64,000 bases of DNA from Cupriavidus sp. BIS7 (GCF_000292345.1 NZ_ALOU01000091.1:25560-89559), one strand, 5' to 3'; shown: positions 22,745 to 32,773, counted from the stretch's first letter. Numbers and translations: made by a program. The notes: a model not told the origin generated them from the letters alone.

Positions 22745-25700
22745 ATGGCGGACCATGAGTTGGTGCGGCCGAGCCGAGACGGGGATCAGTTCCACTACCA
22801 CTGGGCGGCACGCCACTGCTTAGCACTTTTGCCGGGTTCCGGCGACCTTGTCGCCGTCTCAATCGAAGGGGCATCAGCGTCGGAAGGCGCGGCCTCAGTG
22901 GAGGATGGTGACGAACTGATCGATGTTGGCCTCTATTACGGCAGTGAAGCGTTCGAAGATGCTCGCTGCATCCACTACATTCAACTCAAGCACTCGACCC
23001 GGCACGCCCATAAGCCGTGGACGGCAAGTGGCCTCAAGAAGACCCTGCGAGGATTCGCCGAGCGCTTCTCTAGCTTTCTCCAGCAGTTCCCGGTCTCGAC
23101 GCTCAAGGAAAAAATCCGGTTCAGGTTCACCACCAACCGCCCGATCGAGCAGAAGGTTCAAGAGGCCCTCGAAGATTTGGGAGGTGCTCGCACGCCACGC
23201 CATCCTTCCATCGCGGATGCACTGGTTGACTACACCGGGCTGACCGCCGCCCAGGCGGTGGACTTCTTCAAAATATTCTCCGCAGACGGCGGCGAACCAG
23301 ACCTTTGGGCTCAGCGAAACCTGCTTGCCCAGGACATTAGCATCTACTTGGCTGAAGCAGACTTTGACTCCCCCGTGCAACTAAAGGAACTGGTTGCACG
23401 CAAGGCGACGTCGGAGTTCGCAACTGATCCTGCTATTCGGCAGCACGACGTGCTGCGAGTACTGAAGGTTACCGAGACAGATCTCCTCCCAGCGCCTTGC
23501 CTTATCGATGTGCCCGCTGACGCTCTGCCACGGGACCAGGAAACTGAAATTCGCGAGGTGCTCCTTGGTGCAACGCATCCGCTTATCCTTCATGCCGACG
23601 GCGGAGTAGGCAAGTCGGTCCTCGCTTCGCGCTTGGCAGCATCCATGCCGAGTGGTTCCGTCTCCGTGCTCTACGACTGTTTTGGGGATGGCCTCTATCG
23701 GAACGCGCTGAACTTCAGGCACCGGCATCGTGACGCGCTCGTACAGATCGCCAATGAGCTTGCTGCACAGGGTTTGTGCCACCCGCTGATTCCCTCCGCA
23801 AATGCAGACGCCAAACACTTCATGCGCGCATTTGTTGGCAGGCTCAGACAATCCATCGGACTGCTGCGTGCCGCAACTCCCCTGGCAAGCCTATGCCTGA
23901 TCATCGATGCAGCGGACAATGCCGACATGGCAGCCGAAGAGCAAGGTGAGATTGCATTCGTCCGGGATCTGATCCGGATGCCGCTCCCTGACGGGGTCAG
24001 GTTAGCCTTCACATGCAGGACGCACCGTCGTGACCGCCTTGGCGCCCCTCCTGATGCCCATCAGATCGAGGTCCGTTCCTTCAGTCTGCCAGAAACGACG
24101 GGCCACCTGCGGCGTGTCTACCCCCAGGCGACTGCCTCGAATGCCGCCGAGTTCGCGTTCCTCAGCAGTTCGAATCCGCGTGTCCAAGCATTGGCCCTCA
24201 GCCGCAAGCTGCCTATCGAAGACATGCTTAGGGAGCTTGGACCCACGCCATCGACCGTCGAAAGCGCCATCGGCGAACTGTTGCAGCGAGCTGTCGATAA
24301 GCTCAAGGATCAGGTTGGCAACGCCGAAGCTGCGCAAATCGATCTCATCTGCCAAGGACTGGCGGTGCTTCGGCCCTTGGTACCGATTTCCGTCCTGGCT
24401 CAGATATCTAACACACCCGAAAGCGCTGTTCGTAGCTTTGCGTTCGACCTCGGGCGGCCACTCCTTGTCAAAGGAGGCAGCCTTCACTTCCTCGATGAAC
24501 CGGCCGAGACATGGTTTCGCGAGAGGTTCAGACCGGACGCCGGCAACTTGGCTTCGTTCGTAGCGCGATTGAGACCACTGGCAAATCGCAGCTCCTATGT
24601 CGCATCGACCTTGCCCCAGTTGCTTCTTTCAGCCGGCCTCATGGATGAACTGGTCGAGCTAGCGCTATCAGAAGAAGACTTGCCAACGACGAATCCGCTG
24701 GAGCGGCGAGACGTAGAACTCCAACGGCTGACCTTTGCGCTCAAAGCGTGTCTGCAGCAACGTCGATACGTCGCTGCTGCAAAGCTGGCATTGAAGGCTG
24801 CTGGCGAGGCGGCCGGAGAGGCTCGTCAAACGAAGCTAATTCAATACAACACCGATATCGCCGCAACCCTTCTTGCTCCTGATCGGATCGACGAACTGGT
24901 GTCGAGACGCACATTCTGCACGAGTTGGATGGGATCGCACCATGCGTACGATGCCGGTCTGCTTTCGGGACGCAGCGAGTTTTTGTCTGAAGCCCGCAGT
25001 CGGCTGCGTATGGCGATGGATTGGCTGCGTGCCTGGTTACGGCGCTCCGAAAAGGAGCGAGAGGATGAGCGCCTCGACGACGACGATCTAGCCGAGCTCG
25101 CGATGGTTCATCTGCGTGTACTGGGGCCCAAGGAAGCCGCAAAATTCCTGATGGGCTGGAGGCCGCGTCGCGTAGTCTTCAGGACGAGCAAGCGGCTCGC
25201 TCGGCGTCTCATGGACCTTGGCCAGTTCGAGCAACTCGATTTGTTGGCACAGCACGGCGCCAACGACATCTGCTTTTTGCTTGGACTAGTAGCAGAGGCT
25301 TTCCGCGTTGGCCATTGCATTCCGCCTGTGCCGTTGGCGCGTCTCATGCGCGCCTTGGCCGACAAGCGAATCCGCCTACCGGACTCCATGCAGTGGGACG
25401 ACGACCGCTGGGACGCGCTAGATGCAGTAACAGCTGCTGTTTCGACGTCACTACGAATTCTTCCGCGTGAAGACACCTGGGCAGAGATTCTGCAACGCCA
25501 TCTGCCAGATAAGCCTCCACCAGACCTCTCAGATCGGTTCGGTTCGGACCGCGCACCGTTGCTAAGAGCATACACGCTGGAGGCGGCATTGCGGGGCGAG
25601 CTGCTCTCCGAACTCGCAATCGCGCCGCCCGAAGTTCGCAAGGAGCTGGAGGCTGGAAGCACGCACGGCTGGAGCACCGGCACTGTTGCATTTAAGCGGG

Positions 25701-28700
25701 CTACGGGTGGCATCCTGCCTTGGTTCGCGCTGAGCGCCGAGATCGCGTGTGGACGAACGCCCCCCGATTTGGACAAAGCCATTGAAGAAGCGTTGAAGGT
25801 GACAAACAGCGCTGCGTCGCAGGACTACCAAAACCTGTTCAATCTTGAGCAAGTTGCGGCGGTTGAGTGGACTCGTGTATTGCGAGATACTTCAGCGATT
25901 TCCGAGACGTACCTAGGCACGCTTCGCGCCTGGATCGGCAGCAAAGAGAACGTTCTCTGGCCTGACACCCTGACGTCGATGTGCCGGATTGCTGCTCGGA
26001 GGAAGGAGCTCTCAGGTTTCGCGCTGGAACTCGCTGTGGCCGCCTTCGAGTTGCTGGAGGCGTCACGGGAGAACGCTGAAGTAAGGACCGATGCCTATCA
26101 GCGCTTGGCTCGCGCCGTGCTGCCCGCTAGTAGTCTCGAGGCCGCGGCCTACTTTAATCGAGCGGTCGAAATCTCTAGCCGAATTGGCGACGAGAATCTG
26201 GATCGTTGGTCCGCGCTGCTACATCTCGCTCACGCTAGTGCTCATAAAGATTGTCAGCGCCCACGCTCTGCGTACCGTCTAGCCAGGGTCGCAGAGTTGA
26301 CGTATGAGTACGTTGCACGTGACAAACACTTCGATTGGCACGGAACGGTCGATGCGCTTCTCGGTCTTTGCACTCCCTCGGCTCTGGCTGTTCTCAGCCG
26401 ATGGCGGGACAGGGGGTTCGGGTCCGCAGGACGGCTTCTTAGAATGGCCGTATACAGCCTTGTTCAATCCGGCCGGCTTCCGGCGGTTGCGCCTGTCGCG
26501 TTAGCGGGCCTGGATGCGGGCTGGGATCGTCTCGATGACATCAGGCGTGCTATCGACGCGGAAACAGATTCCAATCGGCAAAGACTGATACTTCTGGCTG
26601 GCTACCGCCACCTGCGCGTCAATCCACAAGAGGAGACGACCTGGGCAGGCCTTGCCGAACTGGGTCGCCACCATGCCATCGAGTTGCCGGACGTCGATAG
26701 ACTGCTTGTCGCGACGCGAGCCGCGAGTGCCACAGAGGCTCCACAGTCTGACGCTCCGGACTTGCGCAATACCCCGCGTGAACGAAGAGATCCTGATTGG
26801 AACCAGCTTTTCGGCGACGTCGATCTTGCCAATCCGGAAGCACTACGACGGGCGTATGCCGATCTCAGGACCTTCGATCCACCGTATCAGTTGAGAGAGT
26901 TCTACAAACAAGGCTTACAGCGTTGCGGCCTAGGCAAGATGGCGGAGTTCGTCCTCGCCGTCGCAACTTGGCCCGACTTTGGTATTTTCGAGCTGAGAGA
27001 TCTCTTCGATGCCGCTCCAGAATCGGGTCTCAAGTTGCTTTCGCTTCGCAATGCTTTCCGCGAGGCAACCCTGACCGCCTGTCAAAACAACCCAGAATAT
27101 GCGCGGCGTTGGGGCTGGGGAGCTGTCTTCCCCTTCAAGCGTCTCCTTGCCGAAAGTATTGTGACCGACGAGGACGTCGTCGCTGCCATTCTGCGGGGGT
27201 TTACTGCACGGGTCGACACACTCGACGCAGGGGGGGTCTTCCTGCTGCTGGATCCCTTAGCCTCTTGCCTTGCACCCAATGAGGCTGACGAAGTGCTGAA
27301 CTTCGGGCTGGACCTCCTGGAGGACGTCTTGCGGCCCGAGGATGGCGATGGACCTTGGCATGATGGGCTAATGCCTCCAATAACTTGCGAAGAAGGGTTG
27401 GCCGGCTACCTGTGGGTCAGCCTTGGATCGCCTACTGCAGCTGAGCGCTGGGAGGCCGCGCATGTCGTCAAAACATGCGTAGAACTCGAATGGACGAACT
27501 TACTGTCGGCGCTCGCGACGCGTGCGTCCTTGGGCTCCGCCGCGCCGTTCGCTGACCAGGGGTTGGTGTTCTATGAGTGGCACGCTCGTCAGTGGTTGCT
27601 CATCGGCCTCGCGCGAGGCGCGCTCGACCACCCCAATGCCGTCAAGCCGTTTGCCGCGTTCCTAAAGGCATCTGCCTGTGAAGAGCACGTCCTACTTCGC
27701 CAATTTGCTAGCGAGACTTTGAAGGTCTTGCATGAATCTGGTGCCGTACCGGCAGAAAACGTGGCCAGCCTTGACGCAGTCAACGCGAGCCGCCTTCCGC
27801 TGGACGTGTATCCAGGATGGCGCGAAGAGTCGTCCGACGACAACGTGCTAGGCGAACTCGAGCCCTCTGACGACGAAAAGTACTACTTCGGTATAGACAT
27901 CGGCCCATATTGGTTCGCGCCATTGGGGCGAGCCTTTGGAATCAATGAGGCCTCCGTAGAACAACACGCGCGAAAAGTCTTGCGCACGCGAATGGGGCGG
28001 AGCTTCGGGAAGGCAGGTGACGATGCCCGCCACAAGCGAAGAATCTTCCATGGCCAAGACACAAACCACTCTCACGGCACCATGCCGCGCGTTGACGATC
28101 TGTGCGTGTACCAGTCATACCACGCGATGATGATAGTGGCCGCGAGACTGCTGAAAACCCGCTCGGTTGGTAAGAGCGACGACGACTCCAGGAATGACTT
28201 CGAACAATGGCTCGATAGGCAGCTGTTAACCCGGAACGACGGGCGCTGGCTCGCAGACCGGCGTGATCCACAATTGATCGAAGCACCGCCCAAGCCTCAG
28301 GGGTATGGCGACAAGGCATGGTGCTGGAGCGTGACAGCCGAGTACCTAGACCGACAGTTGCTGACCGATGACGGCTTGCAGGTCGTTTGGGGTTACTGGA
28401 GCAGTGGTCATGGAGACGACGAAGAAACCGTCTCCATCCGCAGTGCCCTCGTCAAAAGAAGTGTTGCCAGCGCGCTACTTGCTGCGCTTCAAACCGGGCA
28501 GCGGCTCGACAACATGTCGGTTCCATCCTCAGATGATCACGAGATCGCTACGACAGACACTTTCCGGCTTACTGGATGGTTGTTGAGCGAGAATGAATCC
28601 GCTGCGCTGGATGAGTATGATCCGTGGGCAGACAGGCTCGACTACCCTGGGCCAAGGCCAGATCCGTCTATCGTCGAGAGGCTCTGTCTAAACGGGGATG

Positions 28701-29008
28701 CCGGTGGCCGACTCTGGGCCTCAGCGTCTGGAGCTATTCTCCGCAGTGAATCGTGGACTCGAGTCGTTGGCCTAGGACGAGAGGAGGAAAACGTCCCCGG
28801 GAACCGACTGAGCTGCGACCACGGCTTCTTGCTGGAGCTGTTAAAGGCGCACCCTCACGACTGTTTAGTGCTTAGCGTATCCGTGCGCCGCAAACCGCCC
28901 CGCAGCAGTTCGGACAAGAACGAGTTCGAGCCGTATCCGTGGCCTTATGTCCGTTACTACTTGCTAGGTGATGATGGAATCGCTCGATCGCTCCAAAGCC
29001 GTGATTGA
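22745..29008 (+). CDS. Avs-like STAND NTPase with N-terminal Cap4/DUF4297-type nuclease domain
   Basis: 2087 residues. N-terminal ~230: restriction-like nuclease, with acidic GDELIDVGLYYGSE followed by CIHYIQLKHS (QxK at 80-82), the PD-(D/E)xK pattern of Cap4/DUF4297 domains. Residues ~270-600: NTPase, Walker A HADGGVGKSVLASRL (Lys 290), Walker B LCLIIDAAD near 385, then a winged-helix-like stretch. Residues ~650-2087: a long alpha-helical, TPR-like sensor. This is the architecture of antiviral STAND (Avs/AVAST) proteins, which bind a phage protein, oligomerise and cut DNA. ATG 22745 chosen over GTG 22733, which overlaps the ribosome site. Codon use is clearly less GC-rich than neighbours, and it sits behind a tRNA att site, so it is acquired. 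Target and exact Avs type are unknown. Confidence 0.82.
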   Translation: MADHELVRPSRDGDQFHYHWAARHCLALLPGSGDLVAVSIEGASASEGAASVEDGDELIDVGLYYGSEAFEDARCIHYIQLKHSTRHAHKPWTASGLKKTLRGFAERFSSFLQQFPVSTLKEKIRFRFTTNRPIEQKVQEALEDLGGARTPRHPSIADALVDYTGLTAAQAVDFFKIFSADGGEPDLWAQRNLLAQDISIYLAEADFDSPVQLKELVARKATSEFATDPAIRQHDVLRVLKVTETDLLPAPCLIDVPADALPRDQETEIREVLLGATHPLILHADGGVGKSVLASRLAASMPSGSVSVLYDCFGDGLYRNALNFRHRHRDALVQIANELAAQGLCHPLIPSANADAKHFMRAFVGRLRQSIGLLRAATPLASLCLIIDAADNADMAAEEQGEIAFVRDLIRMPLPDGVRLAFTCRTHRRDRLGAPPDAHQIEVRSFSLPETTGHLRRVYPQATASNAAEFAFLSSSNPRVQALALSRKLPIEDMLRELGPTPSTVESAIGELLQRAVDKLKDQVGNAEAAQIDLICQGLAVLRPLVPISVLAQISNTPESAVRSFAFDLGRPLLVKGGSLHFLDEPAETWFRERFRPDAGNLASFVARLRPLANRSSYVASTLPQLLLSAGLMDELVELALSEEDLPTTNPLERRDVELQRLTFALKACLQQRRYVAAAKLALKAAGEAAGEARQTKLIQYNTDIAATLLAPDRIDELVSRRTFCTSWMGSHHAYDAGLLSGRSEFLSEARSRLRMAMDWLRAWLRRSEKEREDERLDDDDLAELAMVHLRVLGPKEAAKFLMGWRPRRVVFRTSKRLARRLMDLGQFEQLDLLAQHGANDICFLLGLVAEAFRVGHCIPPVPLARLMRALADKRIRLPDSMQWDDDRWDALDAVTAAVSTSLRILPREDTWAEILQRHLPDKPPPDLSDRFGSDRAPLLRAYTLEAALRGELLSELAIAPPEVRKELEAGSTHGWSTGTVAFKRATGGILPWFALSAEIACGRTPPDLDKAIEEALKVTNSAASQDYQNLFNLEQVAAVEWTRVLRDTSAISETYLGTLRAWIGSKENVLWPDTLTSMCRIAARRKELSGFALELAVAAFELLEASRENAEVRTDAYQRLARAVLPASSLEAAAYFNRAVEISSRIGDENLDRWSALLHLAHASAHKDCQRPRSAYRLARVAELTYEYVARDKHFDWHGTVDALLGLCTPSALAVLSRWRDRGFGSAGRLLRMAVYSLVQSGRLPAVAPVALAGLDAGWDRLDDIRRAIDAETDSNRQRLILLAGYRHLRVNPQEETTWAGLAELGRHHAIELPDVDRLLVATRAASATEAPQSDAPDLRNTPRERRDPDWNQLFGDVDLANPEALRRAYADLRTFDPPYQLREFYKQGLQRCGLGKMAEFVLAVATWPDFGIFELRDLFDAAPESGLKLLSLRNAFREATLTACQNNPEYARRWGWGAVFPFKRLLAESIVTDEDVVAAILRGFTARVDTLDAGGVFLLLDPLASCLAPNEADEVLNFGLDLLEDVLRPEDGDGPWHDGLMPPITCEEGLAGYLWVSLGSPTAAERWEAAHVVKTCVELEWTNLLSALATRASLGSAAPFADQGLVFYEWHARQWLLIGLARGALDHPNAVKPFAAFLKASACEEHVLLRQFASETLKVLHESGAVPAENVASLDAVNASRLPLDVYPGWREESSDDNVLGELEPSDDEKYYFGIDIGPYWFAPLGRAFGINEASVEQHARKVLRTRMGRSFGKAGDDARHKRRIFHGQDTNHSHGTMPRVDDLCVYQSYHAMMIVAARLLKTRSVGKSDDDSRNDFEQWLDRQLLTRNDGRWLADRRDPQLIEAPPKPQGYGDKAWCWSVTAEYLDRQLLTDDGLQVVWGYWSSGHGDDEETVSIRSALVKRSVASALLAALQTGQRLDNMSVPSSDDHEIATTDTFRLTGWLLSENESAALDEYDPWADRLDYPGPRPDPSIVERLCLNGDAGGRLWASASGAILRSESWTRVVGLGREEENVPGNRLSCDHGFLLELLKAHPHDCLVLSVSVRRKPPRSSSDKNEFEPYPWPYVRYYLLGDDGIARSLQSRD

Positions 29009-29666
29009 CCTCGGAAAGCGGCTTGTCGCCGAGCTCAAGCTCGGAGATGACCTGCTGGCTCGGTGGATGGCGCATGTCATTGCCGAGCGGATAGACGCTG
29101 CCGAGCGTGCCTCGCCCGAGGCTCGAGCTTCTGCACAGGACGCCTGTAAGGAGGCCATATTCAGCTTGTGGGACCACCGAAATAGTCTGCCACCACACTT
29201 GCGGCCGTTTAGGGAGCTCGATCCCCTTCTTCGAACGCTTGCTTCGCTCGACGTGGACAGCGAGACCCTCTTTCGTTACTTCCCTCGCCCCCCGAGCGAC
29301 GAGGATCTCGAAGCTGCTCAGGCGGAGCAAAAGCGGTTCCTCAATACTGCGGTGAACCTGGACTACTCGGCGCGTGCCCTGATTCAGTTTCTGCTCAGTG
29401 CCGCAGCCCAGCAAGCTGCGGACAAGGCCATGCCGTGGCTCGATGCTGCCATCGAGGCCGGGACAGACGCTATGTTAGAAGTTCGCATTGTCGAGTTCGT
29501 AGCGGGCGGCGCACAAGGTCCCGGCGCCGAGGAGGTCGCTCGGAAGGCACTGCAAGACAAGATTGAAAAGCTGGAGGCATTTTCACAACTGGCAACCTCT
29601 GTCGCCGCAGAGCTTAGGGGGCAGCTTGAGCCGCCCACTGGGGGCAAAGGCTGCCACCTCACTTGA
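28971..29666 (+). CDS. Helical partner protein of the Avs-like NTPase
   Basis: 231-232 residues, not recognised. Overlaps the 3' end of the NTPase gene by 38 bp (ATG 28971 or 28974; a GTG lies at 28968), so translation is coupled and they form one operon. Predicted mostly alpha-helical: MESLDRSKAVIDLGKRLVAEL at the start, charged linkers, then AVNLDYSARALIQFLLSAAAQQAAD. It ends with a Pro/Gly tail. No signal peptide, no TM, no catalytic motif. Two-gene avs operons are known (type III AVAST has a second gene), which makes an accessory/regulator role plausible, but sequence alone does not show it. Confidence 0.75.
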   Translation: MMESLDRSKAVIDLGKRLVAELKLGDDLLARWMAHVIAERIDAAERASPEARASAQDACKEAIFSLWDHRNSLPPHLRPFRELDPLLRTLASLDVDSETLFRYFPRPPSDEDLEAAQAEQKRFLNTAVNLDYSARALIQFLLSAAAQQAADKAMPWLDAAIEAGTDAMLEVRIVEFVAGGAQGPGAEEVARKALQDKIEKLEAFSQLATSVAAELRGQLEPPTGGKGCHLT

Positions 29667-29673
29667 CCTTTAG

Positions 29674-29853
29674 CGGCACGATGGGGGCGACGAGTTCGCG
29701 GTGATTCTGCTCAGCAGCGATCAAGATACCGCTCTGGTCATAGCGGAAGATCTAGTGACTGCCCTGTCGCAGCCGCTGCAAATCAAGCGAGGCAAGCCAA
29801 TGGCTTTCCTCACCGACGGCACTGGCCGCCGCCGGTTTAGCGCCACTACCTGA
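29674..29853 (+). pseudogene. Scrap of a GGDEF (diguanylate cyclase) domain
   Basis: Reads RHDGGDEFAVILLSSDQDTA...VTALSQPLQI in frame, then becomes unrelated and stops at TGA 29851. It begins directly at the catalytic GGDEF with no upstream part of the domain and no start codon. It is 8 bp past the stop of the Avs partner gene, so it probably marks the broken far edge of the inserted segment. Confidence 0.8.
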
Positions 29854-30120
29854 TTGAACACGCGGTTCGCCAGCCCCCCACCCCCCTGGGCCCAGCCGTA
29901 GTTGCGCTCCCTCTTCTGAAACGAACGATGCCGCGACTTAGTGGCGCGGCATTTATCGCAACCACGCGGGTTGTCCAATACATCACACCCAGCGGGCATA
30001 ATAGGTGCCTGCGCCTTGTCCCAAGCGCGAGCGTGCCAGCAGCGTCAAGACGGTGGGCTGGCCTTTATCTATTCGAATAACCGGGTCACTGAAGAATTCG
30101 GTACGAGGGGAGAAAAAATA
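29854..30120. other. Gap between the island and the membrane cyclase gene
   Basis: No gene. atgccgcg / cgcggcat form a stem at 29928-29952 followed by ttatc, terminator-like on the plus strand. CATAAT at 29997 could be a -10 but has no -35 at the right distance. Confidence 0.4.
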
Positions 30121-31278
30121 GTGGATCAGAGTGAGAGCATCCTGCGGTTGGTAATGCTGATCCTTGCCGCCGTTTGCGGGGTAATGTGGGCCATTCTGAG
30201 CAGGGTATTTCGTGACGAAATCCGGCAGGGGAACTTGCTCTTCGTCGCCAACATCTCCACTGGTATCGGCGTGGCACTCACAGCGCAGCGGGCCGTCCAC
30301 TCGAATTTCATTACGATTCAGATAGCAGATTGGCTGGTGGTGGGCGGTCTGACAGTATTCTGCCGGGGTGTCGCTACCTTCAGCCATACAGACCGGCCCT
30401 CGCCACCACTCTGGTTTCTGCCATTGCTGGTCGAAGTGGTATCCACCGCTTTTCTGCCATCCGATGCCAGTTCCTACCCTGTCAGGTCACTGGTATTCAA
30501 CGCGGCAACCGGCGTCCTTAGCTTCTTCGTCGGTGTGCAATGCCTCAGAGGACTTGCGAAGCAGCGTAGTCGAGCACTGTTGGCGATTCCGTTCCTGTGC
30601 GTTGGGGTGCTGTTTTTCGTGCGACTGGCGCAGGTTCTTGCAGTTTGGCTTCAAGGCGGCGAACCCGTTGGCGACTTCCGCTTGAACTTTGTCCCGTACC
30701 TGTGGGGCTTCATGGTGTTTCTGCTGATCGCCAACATGTCGGCCATCGGCGTGGTTGCGGGCACCCTGGTAAGTCGTCTGAGAGGGCTGGCCGCCAACGA
30801 TTACCTGACGGGCGGCTTGAACCGACGCGTCATCACGGAAAAGCTTGGGGGTCACCTCGTCAACTTTGAGCGGCATAACGTTCGCCTGTCATGCATCCTG
30901 TTTGACATCGACCACTTCAAGCACATTAACGACCGATATGGTCACGACGCAGGCGATGCCGCGCTGATGCACGTTGGTGCGCTGGTCAGGTCATGCATCC
31001 GAAAGACTGATGAATTTGGCCGGTATGGCGGGGAAGAATTCATCATTCTGATGCCGAACACGACAATCGCGGCTGCGCAGCAGCTTGCGGAGCGAACGCG
31101 TCTGGCACTGGAAGGATCGCCACTGCGATATGGGGACCTCTGTATTCCGCTGACCGCAAGCTTCGGCGTTGCGGATGTGCTGACCGGGGAATCCCAGGAG
31201 AGTATTTTGCGCCGCGTTGACTTGCTAATGTACGAAGCCAAACAGGCAGGACGGAACTGCGTCATGCTGCCGACCTGA
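30121..31278 (+). CDS. Membrane diguanylate cyclase
   Basis: 385 residues. About six to seven TMs (e.g. LRLVMLILAAVCGVMWAIL, AIPFLCVGVLFFVRLAQVLA) form an N-terminal sensor of MASE-like layout, then a GGDEF domain. Active site RYGGEEF is intact, and RKTD five residues before it is an RxxD product-inhibition site. Makes cyclic-di-GMP from GTP. Start: GTG 30121 (VDQSESILRLVM) with GAGGGGAGAA upstream; the frame is open further back but without family sequence. Confidence 0.88.
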   Translation: MDQSESILRLVMLILAAVCGVMWAILSRVFRDEIRQGNLLFVANISTGIGVALTAQRAVHSNFITIQIADWLVVGGLTVFCRGVATFSHTDRPSPPLWFLPLLVEVVSTAFLPSDASSYPVRSLVFNAATGVLSFFVGVQCLRGLAKQRSRALLAIPFLCVGVLFFVRLAQVLAVWLQGGEPVGDFRLNFVPYLWGFMVFLLIANMSAIGVVAGTLVSRLRGLAANDYLTGGLNRRVITEKLGGHLVNFERHNVRLSCILFDIDHFKHINDRYGHDAGDAALMHVGALVRSCIRKTDEFGRYGGEEFIILMPNTTIAAAQQLAERTRLALEGSPLRYGDLCIPLTASFGVADVLTGESQESILRRVDLLMYEAKQAGRNCVMLPT

Positions 31279-31492
31279 TGCGCTGGTAGCCCATCGTCCG
31301 ACGCACGCACTCCCTCACTACTGTTTCATCGTCTGGTCGCTCATGCCTCGCCGTGCTGCGTGCGATGCCGAACAGATGCCAGCCTTGCACACTGTCAAAA
31401 GGAAGCAGTGACCCAGATTGTTCAACGGTGCAGCCGCTGTACGGCGCCCTTGGCGATTGCGGATACGAGTTGGCCCATATGCAGGGGGCGCT

Positions 31493-31636
31493 GTGAGTGA
31501 CAATTTGAAATTTGGCCTGCTTGTGCTGGCCGGACTGGTCGGCGTGATCTACGTCGAGTCCAATGCCATGAACATGAGCATGATTGATACAGTGCGGCAA
31601 CTAGGCGCCGATCTGCTGCACCGATTTTTCTACTAG
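31493..31636 (+). CDS. Possible small membrane protein
   Basis: 47-48 residues from GTG 31493 (VSDNLKFGLLVLAGLVGVIY), one hydrophobic helix then an amphipathic tail ending HRFFY. AGGGGG lies 4 nt before the GTG. The frame is open back to ATG 31418, but that part is Arg-rich and looks non-coding. The 210 bp before it hold nothing else recognisable. Weak support. Confidence 0.4.
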   Translation: MSDNLKFGLLVLAGLVGVIYVESNAMNMSMIDTVRQLGADLLHRFFY

Positions 31637-31744
31637 TCATGCACTGGTGAATCGCTTCCTCCCAAGGGGCATGCGTTTTCCCCGATATATGATGCCGTGC
31701 TGGCTACGCTAGCATTGGTCGCACCATGTCAATCATGCCCGGCC

Positions 31745-32545
31745 ATGCCCAACTTCCGGCGAATGCTGTCGTGCCTGCTAATTTCCTTCAGTGCCGCCTG
31801 CACGCAGATGGTGCCAGCACCATCCGGCCCGCTCGCGTTTAACAGCACAACGGTTGGACCCCCGGGAAGTCTTGCGCCTGCCGAGCTATACCGTCCCGCG
31901 GGCCCTGGCCCGTTCCCCGCCGTCATCTTGCTGCATGGCTGCGACGGAATCGGTGCGCACTACCGGACCTGGGCCCGCCGGCTTGCCGATTGGGGCTACG
32001 TGGCACTTCAAGTAGACAGCTTCGGCCCGCGCAACCTCAAGTCAGTATGCAATCGAGGTCGCGAGGTTCCACCCGAACTACGCGCGCAGGACGCGTTGGC
32101 TGCCGCAGATTACCTGCGCACGCTTCCAGACGTTCAACCGAATCTCATCGGCGTCATCGGCTTCTCGCACGGAGGATGGACGGTACTCAAGAGTGTCCTC
32201 GCAGAGGATGCAGGCATCAAAGTCAACCGTCCGTTCGCCGCTGCCGTCGCGTTCTATCCTGGATGCGAAATACCTCGGTCAAACCTGTTGACTGACACAC
32301 TGATTCTGATCGGAGACGCCGATGATTGGACGCCGGTCAAGCAATGTGATCGCTGGCGAAATGCCGTAACAAAGGACAACCATACGGTCGAGATGATCGT
32401 GTACCACGGTGCGGCGCATGGCTTTGACGCCGAACGCCCGGTTCATGCCTTTGCCGGGCACATGGTCGGGCGGGACCCCGCGGCCGCCGAGGATGCCATC
32501 ATGCGGACGCAGGCCTTCTTTGAGCACCATCTGAAGGGGCAGTAG
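31745..32545 (+). CDS. Dienelactone-hydrolase-family lipoprotein
   Basis: 266 residues. Alpha/beta hydrolase: PAVILLHGCDGIGAHYR (oxyanion loop), nucleophile motif GVIGFSHGGWTVL, acid LILIGDADDWTP and a C-terminal His in YHGAAHGFD. Signal LLISFSAAC fits a lipobox, so it is likely a periplasmic lipoprotein. Substrate unknown; such proteins often act on small esters or lactones. Start chosen at 31745 (MPNFRRMLSCLL); 31697 is in frame. Confidence 0.85.
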   Translation: MPNFRRMLSCLLISFSAACTQMVPAPSGPLAFNSTTVGPPGSLAPAELYRPAGPGPFPAVILLHGCDGIGAHYRTWARRLADWGYVALQVDSFGPRNLKSVCNRGREVPPELRAQDALAAADYLRTLPDVQPNLIGVIGFSHGGWTVLKSVLAEDAGIKVNRPFAAAVAFYPGCEIPRSNLLTDTLILIGDADDWTPVKQCDRWRNAVTKDNHTVEMIVYHGAAHGFDAERPVHAFAGHMVGRDPAAAEDAIMRTQAFFEHHLKGQ

Positions 32546-32605
32546 CCAGGAGCCCCATCCAGCCCTCCTACCATCCCGGCATGTAGCCCTTCTTCGCACG
32601 TCGTC

Positions 32606-32640
32606 CAAAAAAATAGCCCGCTGCAAAGGGCAGGCGGGCC
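32606..32640 (-). terminator. Terminator of the sia operon
   Basis: On the minus strand GCCCGCCTG / CAGCGGGC stem followed by TATTTTTTT, 134 nt past siaD. Confidence 0.85.
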
Positions 32641-32773
32641 GGGATCAAGAATCGTGGGGTCAGTCACGACAGGGCTATTGTCTTCAAATGTATTGTCGGT
32701 TGTCTTCCCTACGGAAGAGGGAGTTCGCTCAATTCAAACAGGAGGCGGCACGTGAACCGGGCCGGTATTCGGG

